64,000 bases of DNA from Winogradskyella ludwigii (lineage in GTDB: Bacteria > Bacteroidota > Bacteroidia > Flavobacteriales > Flavobacteriaceae), in contig NZ_JABFDF010000001.1 of the NCBI RefSeq assembly GCF_013403985.1, positions 682,001-746,000 on the forward strand, written 5' to 3'. A program made the position numbers and the translations under genes. Shown piece after piece: positions 27,207 to 34,356 of the stretch (position 1 is its first letter; each line of letters starts with the position of its first letter). The notes under the pieces are model-generated. The model did no database searches and was not told the DNA's origin. It saw nothing but the letters and a program-made list of their open reading frames with translations.

Positions 27207-27274
27207 ATAAACATGTTTCAATTGTTCAGCTAAAATTGGTTTTATAATCTCATCGATTCATCCCAATTTCATTG

Positions 27275-27282
27275 CAAATGTA
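27275..27282 (-). promoter_or_regulatory. Candidate -7 promoter box (TACATTTG) for the polyamine operon
   Basis: On the minus strand TACATTTG fits TAnnTTTG. It is preceded by an A/T-rich spacer but no clear TTG at -33. Transcription from about 27268 would give a leader of roughly 285 bases before the decarboxylase ATG. Bases 27283-27457, upstream of this box, hold nothing I can identify. Confidence 0.5.
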
Positions 27283-27457
27283 TATTATTTTTTAATACGG
27301 AAAACTTTTTTTTATTTTTTTTGAAATTATTTTCATGAGACTGAAATACAATCACTTAAAACCCCTAAAAATAAACTAAAACAGCTTTTCAAACGACTCA
27401 TAAACTGAAGTAAACACGGAAGAAAATCTAAATTCACATTAAAAAATGTCACCTTAA

Positions 27458-28019
27458 TTAGAAACCTTAGACCAACCAAATCATTCTTGGAATGCTGTAA
27501 AACTAAATGACAAATGGTATTTGTGCGACCCAACTTGGGCTAGTGGCATTCCAGATCCAAAAACCAATAGGTTTACATTTCAATATAACGATGGTTTTAT
27601 TTAAGCAATCCTGAACTCTTTGCCATGAATCATTTTCCTGAAGACGCAAAATGGTGGTTATTAGATAAAGCTATTCCATCTTTTGATAACTTTTTAGCTT
27701 CGCCAGTAATTTATGGAAACGCATATAACTATCTAAATCATCATGTTTCTCCACAAGCGATGCATCATGAAATTAAACCTTTTGAAACACTAATTTTGAA
27801 TATAAAATTAAACCCACTGTCAAAATTGAATCTATTAGTTTTCAAATTGACAATGGGTATAATAATTGGAAAATAAAACCTTTAACGATTTCTATTAAAG
27901 AGCAGTCGTTAATTTTAGAACATCAATTTAAAACTCATGGCTTTTACGAAGTTCATCTTTTTATTAATGACCATTTAATTTCAACCTATACGGTTAAAGT
28001 CAAAAATTTATTTATTTAG
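27458..28019 (+). pseudogene. Transglutaminase-like domain protein remnant, truncated and frameshifted
   Basis: Three pieces in three frames read as one decayed protein. 27458-27601 gives LETLDQPNHSWNAVKLNDKW continuing YLCDPTWASG, the His/Asp half of a transglutaminase-like (TGc) domain, then a stop at 27602. A frame shift continues from 27601 with YLSNPELFAMNHFPEDAKWW. A second shift near 27790 gives FEYKIKPTVKIESISF through to the stop at 28017. The N-terminal part with the catalytic Cys is missing: nothing like it is found upstream. Known intact relatives keep these segments in one frame. Confidence 0.8.
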
Positions 28020-28030
28020 TTCATAAGTGT

Positions 28031-28411
28031 CTATTCACCAGAAATAATTAAATTATTATTGGCATCTATCTCCACTTCAATAATATCGCATGGAAGAAGG
28101 CTTAATTGAATTTTACGCCCATAAAAATTATTATTATTTGCTACAATGATAATTTCAGTAATAGACGAGTCAAACCAATCCGTGTTAGAGCCTATGGATA
28201 AACTCTCTGAATATACTTCAGAATAATCTTCTCCATAAACGGCAACATCGAAAATTATAGTACCGTTATTAGTGATTTTAATCTGTGGATCATCATCTAC
28301 ACAGCTAAGAACTTGTTGTCTAAAGGTGCTTAATTCGTCCTGACTATCAGGTGAATCCGTTGTGCAATTTACTATAAGTAAAAGCACCAAAATGAGTGTA
28401 ATTTTTTTCAT
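28031..28411 (-). CDS. Small lipoprotein of unknown function
   Basis: 126 residues with a lipoprotein signal MKKITLILVLLLIVNC (Cys16). The mature part starts with an acidic linker (TTDSPDSQDEL) and has beta-strand-like segments, including TNNGTIIFDVAVYGEDYSE. Two further Cys (in SCVDDD and LLPCDI) may form a disulfide. No family recognised. Its 3' end lies 12 bases from the end of the transglutaminase remnant, convergent with it. Confidence 0.75.
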   Translation of the reverse strand: MKKITLILVLLLIVNCTTDSPDSQDELSTFRQQVLSCVDDDPQIKITNNGTIIFDVAVYGEDYSEVYSESLSIGSNTDWFDSSITEIIIVANNNNFYGRKIQLSLLPCDIIEVEIDANNNLIISGE

Positions 28412-28539
28412 AAGTAGGTTGTTTATATTCTATTTGGGGTGCCAATATAGAAAAAATAAACAACCATCCGATAAAATGACTTATTTATTCGATGAACGGT
28501 AAATTAATAAATTATTCGAATTACTATTTAACTCAAGCA

Positions 28540-29400
28540 CTACATCATTTTCAAGGTATTTACCTCTAGTTCAGTAAGATGCTTCCAGTGACCACGAGGA
28601 ATGTCTTTTTTAGTTAAATGACCAATTCCTACACAATCAATTTTTACAATATCGTAGTTTAAATCATCAAAAATAGTACGTAAAATAGTGTTACCTGTAT
28701 TTTTAATTTTTATACCAACTTGGTTCTTAGATTCACCTTGAATGTAACTAATCTCTTCTACAGAAACTAGTTTTCCTTCGACCTTAAATCCTTCTTGGAT
28801 CTTCTTTAAATCTTCGAATTTTAGGTTCTTGTCTAATTCAACTTGAAATAATCTAGCGACACCATTTTTAGAGTTGGTGAATTTCTGCATTATTTTATCG
28901 TCGTTAGTAAACAATAATAATCCTAAAGAATTACGACCTAAACGACCTATAGGTTTTATGTTAGAATTTGTAGCGTTTGCAACCAAATCCATAACAGTTC
29001 TTCCTTTACCTTCTGCAGTCGTTGTTGCAAATCCTTTTGGTTTATTTAATAACACATAAACAGGCGGTTCTGGCGCAATACGTTGGCCATCAAAACGTAC
29101 TTCGTCTGTACGTTTTACTTTATAACCCATTTCGTTTATAACCTTTCCGTTTACAGAAACTAAACCAATAGCGATATTTTCATCAGCCTCGCGACGAGAA
29201 CACATGCCACTATTAGCAACATATTTATTTAATCTTATTTCATCAGAGTTTGATGATTTTGAAGGCTGTGATGCCTTTTTAGCTGATTGCGGTTTCTTAT
29301 TAAAAGGAGCATTTCCTTTAGTAAAACTTTTGGTTTTACTATTAGCATTTCCCTTTCCTGAAGTCTTTCCTTTTCCCTTGCTATCTTGTTGTTTGCTCAT
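28540..29400 (-). CDS. RsuA/RluB-type pseudouridine synthase-like protein lacking the catalytic Asp
   Basis: 286 residues from ATG 29400; a TTG at 29418 in frame would lie in the promoter box. Residues 1-52 are a basic, low-complexity tail (Lys, Gly, Ser, Asn), then an S4 RNA-binding domain (IRLNKYVANSGMCSRREAD, 55-105) and the synthase fold (YVLLNKPKGFATTT). The catalytic motif, normally GRLDxxTSGLLL, reads GRLGRNSLGLLL, so the nucleophile position 155 is Gly. Codon GGT differs from GAT by one base. Either an inactive RNA-binding paralog or a variant subfamily. Confidence 0.85.
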   Translation of the reverse strand: MSKQQDSKGKGKTSGKGNANSKTKSFTKGNAPFNKKPQSAKKASQPSKSSNSDEIRLNKYVANSGMCSRREADENIAIGLVSVNGKVINEMGYKVKRTDEVRFDGQRIAPEPPVYVLLNKPKGFATTTAEGKGRTVMDLVANATNSNIKPIGRLGRNSLGLLLFTNDDKIMQKFTNSKNGVARLFQVELDKNLKFEDLKKIQEGFKVEGKLVSVEEISYIQGESKNQVGIKIKNTGNTILRTIFDDLNYDIVKIDCVGIGHLTKKDIPRGHWKHLTELEVNTLKMM

Positions 29401-29415
29401 AACAGTAATTTTTTG

Positions 29416-29423
29416 CAAAGTTA
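29416..29423 (-). promoter_or_regulatory. Candidate -7 promoter box (TAACTTTG) of the pseudouridine-synthase-like gene
   Basis: On the minus strand TAACTTTG matches TAnnTTTG and ends 15 bases before ATG 29400. No good TTG is found at -33. The position supports ATG 29400 over TTG 29418 as the start and separates this gene from the nitrilase unit upstream. Confidence 0.5.
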
Positions 29424-29442
29424 TAACAATAGTTTATATTAA

Positions 29443-30390
29443 CTATTTAATTTCCACAGTAGTTTGTCGTTCTGTATTTACTATTAATTTAGTGACATCT
29501 GGTCTTGAATAATGACCAACAGGATCAAAGTTTTGTCGTTCTTCTAATACCCTATTAAAATCTATAGTTTGAATTATTAAGCCCTCTTTATGTAAAACAG
29601 GCTCTATAATCCATTCTCCATCAGGTCCTGCAATGCAACTTCCGCCATTTGCTAATATTTCAGGAGACGTTTTAAGAATTTCATTTAGATGCGGTGTGTG
29701 ATCTGGAAAATCTGTTCTTGACATTAAGCTAGACACCGAAACCACATAAGATCGTGATTCTCTTGCTATAAAACGCGTGATATCTTTGGTGTTATGATCG
29801 CTTCCTGGCCAAACCGCAATATGTAAGTCTTCTCCTTGTCCGTATAAAGCTGTACGTGGTAATGGCATCCAATTTTCCCAACAGTTTAAACCACCTGCAG
29901 TAAATGCCTTTAATGAATGTACTTTTAAGCCGTTACCATCTCCTGGAGACCAGGTTAAACGCTCGTCATAAGTCGGTTGTAATTTTCTATGTACAGATTT
30001 TATAACTCCTTCTTCATTAATATAAACCAAAGAGGCATAAATACTGTGACCACCTCTATCTGTTGGTCGTTCCATAATACCTAAGTAAATGGCCAACTTA
30101 TGTTCTTTTGCCAATTTACATACCAAATCCAATTCGCCTTTCTCAATACAAATTGAGTTGGTTACATAATGCGCATGCAATTCTTTATTGACTTTTTTAT
30201 CCCATTCGGCTCCTCCTGTTAATGCTAACCAAAATGGATAACCTGGCAATAATGCTTCACCAAAAACAATAAGCTCACATTTTTCTTGAGCTGCTTCTAG
30301 TATAGAATTTTCAATTTTTTGTAACGTTGCTTTTTTATCTAACCAAACTGGAGCGATTTGAGCCATCGCAATTTTTAAAGTAGAATTCAT
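29443..30390 (-). CDS. Nitrilase (carbon-nitrogen hydrolase, branch 1)
   Basis: 315 residues with the triad Glu45 (FGEALLPGYP), Lys136 (HRKLQPTYDERLTW) and Cys170 (LNCWENWMPL). The CWENWMPL form of the Cys motif and the GYPFW segment place it with true nitrilases (nitrile to carboxylate plus ammonia) rather than amidases. No signal peptide. Its start codon abuts the stop of the prenyltransferase gene with no intervening base, so the two are probably cotranscribed. Natural substrate unknown. Confidence 0.9.
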   Translation of the reverse strand: MNSTLKIAMAQIAPVWLDKKATLQKIENSILEAAQEKCELIVFGEALLPGYPFWLALTGGAEWDKKVNKELHAHYVTNSICIEKGELDLVCKLAKEHKLAIYLGIMERPTDRGGHSIYASLVYINEEGVIKSVHRKLQPTYDERLTWSPGDGNGLKVHSLKAFTAGGLNCWENWMPLPRTALYGQGEDLHIAVWPGSDHNTKDITRFIARESRSYVVSVSSLMSRTDFPDHTPHLNEILKTSPEILANGGSCIAGPDGEWIIEPVLHKEGLIIQTIDFNRVLEERQNFDPVGHYSRPDVTKLIVNTERQTTVEIK

Positions 30391-31296
30391 TTAAATACGG
30401 TTTAATACAATTGAAACATCAATTAGTAATATAGAAAATACTCCTGCCACAATTATAAATTTTAACATGTTATGAAGTAAGAGGTAGTCATTCTTTTTAT
30501 TTGACCTCCAAAGTATAAGTAGAAAAATGAGTAGTAAAATTACACTGACATAGAAAAAATAACACATATGTCCTATTTCAAAAAACAGAACTAAAACAAC
30601 AGCCGCAATTATGGTTAATAATACCATGACAGAAAGCATTAGTTTAGAAGTCTTTTCACTGTAAACAACAGGTACAGTTCTGTAATTTAAGGCCAAATCT
30701 CCTTTTATATTTTCTAAATCTTTAGTAAGTTCTCGCATTACAATTAACAAAAACAAGAAAATAGCATGTGCAAAAATGACTAATTCAAAATTTTTGTAAT
30801 AAATAAAGATGACAAAAAATGGAGTTACGGCTAATATTGCAGACACGATATTACCAATGATAGGTTGCTTTTTTAAGCGATGAGAATAAAACCAAATGCC
30901 AAAAATATAAATCGCAAAAAAGATTACAGCTTTAAATGAGACATAGCTTGCAAAGACAGCAGCTAAAAAATTAAGAACAAAATAAAAAGATAATTTTGTG
31001 TTTTGACTGACCAAACGATCTAACATCGTTTTTCTTGGCTTGTTAATTAAATCCTTTTCTGAATCGTAAAAATTATTAATAATATAACCTGATGCAATTG
31101 TTGCGGATGACGCTAAAACTAGCATTAAAAGGTTAATATCTAAAAGAACTGACTTAACAGGTTTATCATGAGCAAAAATATAAACAGACGCTAAATATTG
31201 TGCAATAACAACGATGAGGATATTATAGCCACGAACGACTGAAAACAGGCTGAAAAATTTTAGAAGAATAAGTTTCTGCCGTCTTGATAACATCAT
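30391..31296 (-). CDS. UbiA-family prenyltransferase (geranylgeranylglycerol-phosphate geranylgeranyltransferase-like)
   Basis: 301 residues with about eight TMs. Two acidic motifs of the family are present: NNFYDSEKDLINKPRKTM near residue 80 and ELTKDLENIKGDLALNYRT near 190, which bind the Mg-prenyl diphosphate. These enzymes move a prenyl chain to an aromatic or glycerol-type acceptor. It lies 105 bases downstream of mevalonate kinase on the same strand, linking chain synthesis to use. The acceptor cannot be read from sequence; the annotation with GGGP is by resemblance. Confidence 0.85.
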   Translation of the reverse strand: MMLSRRQKLILLKFFSLFSVVRGYNILIVVIAQYLASVYIFAHDKPVKSVLLDINLLMLVLASSATIASGYIINNFYDSEKDLINKPRKTMLDRLVSQNTKLSFYFVLNFLAAVFASYVSFKAVIFFAIYIFGIWFYSHRLKKQPIIGNIVSAILAVTPFFVIFIYYKNFELVIFAHAIFLFLLIVMRELTKDLENIKGDLALNYRTVPVVYSEKTSKLMLSVMVLLTIIAAVVLVLFFEIGHMCYFFYVSVILLLIFLLILWRSNKKNDYLLLHNMLKFIIVAGVFSILLIDVSIVLNRI

Positions 31297-31401
31297 TTAA
31301 TTAGCTGAAATAGTTTAACGACACTTTGATTTACTTAGTATGTGATCCTTAAAAAAATATTATTTTATTTAAGAAACACCTAATGCTACAAGCCTAATAA
31401 T

Positions 31402-32331
31402 TTAGAAATTATAAACCACCTCTAGTTTATGTGCTTTTAAAGCTTCTTGAGCTTTATCAAAATTCTCAGTAAATCCAAGAATATAACCTCCACCACCAGA
31501 ACCACAAAGTTTTAAGTAGTAATCGTTGGTTTCAATTCCATTTTTCCAAAGTTCATGAAATTGAGAAGGAATCATTGGTTTAAAATTATTTAAAACCACT
31601 TTAGACAACTGCTTTGTATTCTTAAAAAGAGATTTAATATCACCTTTTAAGAAGTCATCTACACAAGCATCTGTATGTTTTATAAATTGGTCTTTGAGCA
31701 TACTACGGAAACCTTCGTTTTTCATGCTTTCCATAAAAATACTAACCATTGGTGCCGTTTCTCCAACAATACCGCTATCTAATAAAAACACAGCTCCTTT
31801 ACCTTCTGTCTGTTGAGAAGGAATTCCTGTGGCTTCAATATTGTCTTTAGAGTTAATTAAAATAGGAAGACTTAAATAACTATTTAAAGGATCTAAACCA
31901 GAAGATTTACCATGAAAAAACGATTCCATTTCAGAAAAAACGGTTTTTAACGTCAGTAACTTTTCACGCGTTAAATTCTCTAAAACTGTAATTTTATTCG
32001 TTGCATATTTATCATAAATTGCTGCAACCAAAGCACCACTACTCCCAACTCCGTAACCTTGAGGAATTGAAGAATCAAAGTACATACCTTTATCTACATC
32101 TTTCTGTAAAGTATCAATATCAAAGACAACTAATTCTTTACTAAGATCTCTTAAATACGTAACGTAACGCACTAAGCTTTCGTTAGATTTAATAGCTTCT
32201 TGAGTAGGATTTTCATCTACTTTTAAAGCACCGTTGTAAAAATTATAAGGAATGGATAAGCCTTTTGAATCTTTGATAATTCCGTATTCACCGAATAACA
32301 AGATTTTAGAATAAAATAATGGTCCCTTCAT
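31402..32331 (-). CDS. mvk: Mevalonate kinase (GHMP kinase family)
   Basis: 309 residues. GHMP motifs: SKILLFGEYGIIKDSKGLSI at the N-terminus, the ATP loop GYGVGSSGALVAAIYDKY near residue 95 and CGSGGGGYILGF near 280. The FGEYG start and the length fit mevalonate kinase of Flavobacteria. It phosphorylates mevalonate at O5. Diphosphomevalonate decarboxylase lies 40 bases upstream. Phosphomevalonate kinase is not in the window. Confidence 0.87.
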   Translation of the reverse strand: MKGPLFYSKILLFGEYGIIKDSKGLSIPYNFYNGALKVDENPTQEAIKSNESLVRYVTYLRDLSKELVVFDIDTLQKDVDKGMYFDSSIPQGYGVGSSGALVAAIYDKYATNKITVLENLTREKLLTLKTVFSEMESFFHGKSSGLDPLNSYLSLPILINSKDNIEATGIPSQQTEGKGAVFLLDSGIVGETAPMVSIFMESMKNEGFRSMLKDQFIKHTDACVDDFLKGDIKSLFKNTKQLSKVVLNNFKPMIPSQFHELWKNGIETNDYYLKLCGSGGGGYILGFTENFDKAQEALKAHKLEVVYNF

Positions 32332-32371
32332 ACTTTAATAGCAGTTTCTTTAACAAATATACGTATTAAAA

Positions 32372-33463
32372 TTATATTTGGTTCGCACCAAGACCAATTT
32401 GATCACAAATAAAGTGTCCGTTTTGGCAATAGCTAACCAATTCATTCTTAATAAATTCGAGAATAGTTTCTTTTTCACTCTCAGGATATAAAACATGAAC
32501 ATTTGCTCCTGCATCGAGTGTAAAACAAACTTTAGAATCTGTACGTTCTCTAAATGTCCAAATTTTATTGATAATTTCTAAGGTATTTGGTTTCATTAAA
32601 ATAAAATATGGCATACTCGTCATCATCATAGCATGAAGTGTTAAGGCTTCACTTTCTACGATTTTTACAAACTCATTTAAATCACCTGAAGCTAAAATAG
32701 TTTTCAGCTTTGCTAAATTATCATGTGCTTGTACAAACCGTTCTTTTGCAAACGGATGACCAAACATTAGTTGGTGACCAACAGTACTACTCACTTGCTT
32801 TTCACCTTTATCTACTAATAAAATGGTGTCTTGATAATTGTTGAAGTTTGAATGTACTTCACCTTCAAATTTTACACCATATAGATCAGAACTTTCAGCA
32901 ACACTTTTATTTTCTCCCCAAACAACCAATTCTCCTTCTATGCTTCGGCAAGCGCTTCCTGAACCTAATCTTGCTAGGAATGATGCTTTTTGGTTAAAGT
33001 AAGCTTTAGATTCTTCAACTTCCATCTTATTAATAGATAACTCTTGCTCAATACTCATTAAACATAAAGCAATAGCACTCATACCCGATGCAGAAGAAGC
33101 AATACCTGAACTGTGTGGAAATGTATTTGATGTTTCAATTTTGAAATGATAATCCTTTAAAAAAGGCATATAAATTTCAATACGCTCAAAAAAAGTTTGA
33201 ACCTTTGGCTTAAACGCTTCGTTTTTTTCACCTTCAAAATAAATATCGAAACTAAAACCCTTGCCTTCCTTTTTAGAGTAACTAATCTCTGTAATGGTTT
33301 TACAGTTTGATAGTGTGAAACTAATAGAAGGATTTTCTGGGATTTGATCTTTCTTTTTTCCCCAATATTTAACTAATGCAATATTACTTGGTGAAGCCCA
33401 TTTTACAGAGCCCTTTTCAATATTGGTATGGTAAGATTTAAGCGTAAAGTCTTGTGCTGTCAT
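32372..33463 (-). CDS. mvaD: Diphosphomevalonate decarboxylase
   Basis: 363 residues with the family's order of motifs: WASPSNIALVKYWGK near residue 23, NPSISFTLS, HSSGIASSASGMSA near 118 (phosphate loop), ARLGSGSACRS near 160 and CFTLDAGANVHVLY near 325 with the catalytic Asp. It makes isopentenyl diphosphate, ATP-dependent, the last step of the mevalonate route. Next to mevalonate kinase and a UbiA enzyme. Flavobacteriaceae use the mevalonate route instead of MEP in many genera. Confidence 0.92.
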   Translation of the reverse strand: MTAQDFTLKSYHTNIEKGSVKWASPSNIALVKYWGKKKDQIPENPSISFTLSNCKTITEISYSKKEGKGFSFDIYFEGEKNEAFKPKVQTFFERIEIYMPFLKDYHFKIETSNTFPHSSGIASSASGMSAIALCLMSIEQELSINKMEVEESKAYFNQKASFLARLGSGSACRSIEGELVVWGENKSVAESSDLYGVKFEGEVHSNFNNYQDTILLVDKGEKQVSSTVGHQLMFGHPFAKERFVQAHDNLAKLKTILASGDLNEFVKIVESEALTLHAMMMTSMPYFILMKPNTLEIINKIWTFRERTDSKVCFTLDAGANVHVLYPESEKETILEFIKNELVSYCQNGHFICDQIGLGANQI

Positions 33464-33469
33464 TGTCTA

Positions 33470-34003
33470 TTAAATATCTGACAAAGATAATAGTTTTACC
33501 ATGGTTTTATAGTTTCTAGCTGTTGCATTAACGTTCAACTTATTTTCGAAGACATTTAAATTAAATTTTGCTTTCCCATAACCTTTAGCACAAAACAAAT
33601 AGATGCAATCATTTAGAATTTGATAGTAATCATCTGGATATGTTTTTTCTGAAGCTTCTTCAACCAACTTTTTACTTGGAATAGCATCAAGCATTATAAA
33701 ATAACTTTGTACTTTTTTATCTTCTGAAAAAGGACAGTTATTAAAAATGGTTTTTAGTTCTTCTCGTGTACTAATTAATATAGGAATATTAAAACCAAAA
33801 CTTTCTAAAATTATTTTTTGGATACTGTCTTCTAACTCTTTGGAATCTTTAGTTTTAGATTGAAAGATAACATTTCCGCTTTGGATATAGGTTTTTACAT
33901 TCTCTAATCCTGATTTAGTTAATAAATCTCTAAGCGTTACCATGGGAACTTTCTTGTGTCCACCAACATTAATACCCCTTAATAATGCAATGTAAGTTAT
34001 CAT
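33470..34003 (-). CDS. DUF1697 protein
   Basis: 177 residues matching DUF1697: YIALLRGINVGGHKKVPM at the N-terminus, YIQSGNVIFQSK near 40 and CPFSEDKKVQSYFIML in the middle. No signal or TM. No function is established for the family to my knowledge. It starts the run that goes on to mvaD (6-base gap), so it is probably cotranscribed with the mevalonate genes. Confidence 0.88.
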   Translation of the reverse strand: MITYIALLRGINVGGHKKVPMVTLRDLLTKSGLENVKTYIQSGNVIFQSKTKDSKELEDSIQKIILESFGFNIPILISTREELKTIFNNCPFSEDKKVQSYFIMLDAIPSKKLVEEASEKTYPDDYYQILNDCIYLFCAKGYGKAKFNLNVFENKLNVNATARNYKTMVKLLSLSDI

Positions 34004-34356
34004 TTACAAGTCTTTATTATATTGAAACCTTATAGGCTTTTGGCTAAATTAGTAAAGTCAGCCGAACCCGTAAAATTTTAAAGAATTACAATCTTAACAC
34101 CTTTATAATATTCTTGAAATAAAAACCAATCTTTTTACCCACTACACGCTTATTCATCAATGCTTGTAATTTCACAGAAGCTTTAAGTAAAACCGATTTG
34201 AAAGTAATAATTATAAACATCTAATATAGAGTTTATTGAATTTTAATTTGAAAATAAAAAGCCACATCGAAAAACCCCACGAAACGCAAATAACACCGAC
34301 AAAATGTTGTCCACTTCATAAAAAATTGTAGTTTTACGGCCTTACTAACCTAACTT
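34004..34356. other. Gene-poor interval between divergent units
   Basis: 353 bases without a supported gene. It must hold the promoter of the DUF1697/mvaD unit on the minus strand and a promoter of the kinase gene on the plus strand (listed separately). A 44-codon minus-strand frame at 34086-34220 is basic but has no other support. No repeat, tRNA or terminator found. Confidence 0.6.
34307..34336 (+). promoter_or_regulatory. Candidate promoter TTG-N19-TAGTTTTA of the hybrid histidine kinase
   Basis: TTG at 34307-34309 and TAGTTTTA at 34329-34336 are 19 bases apart, which fits the -33/-7 promoter of Bacteroidota (TTG, then TAnnTTTG). ATG 34357 follows 20 bases after the -7 box, giving a short leader. 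Confidence 0.55.

Noticed and set aside
27333..27533. 66-codon minus-strand frame upstream of speA
   Set aside because: It runs antisense through the transglutaminase remnant, which explains the coding-like sequence on the plus strand.
34086..34220. 44-codon basic frame on the minus strand in the gap before the histidine kinase
   Set aside because: No start context, promoter, family or neighbour support; a frame of this length is expected by chance in AT-rich DNA.
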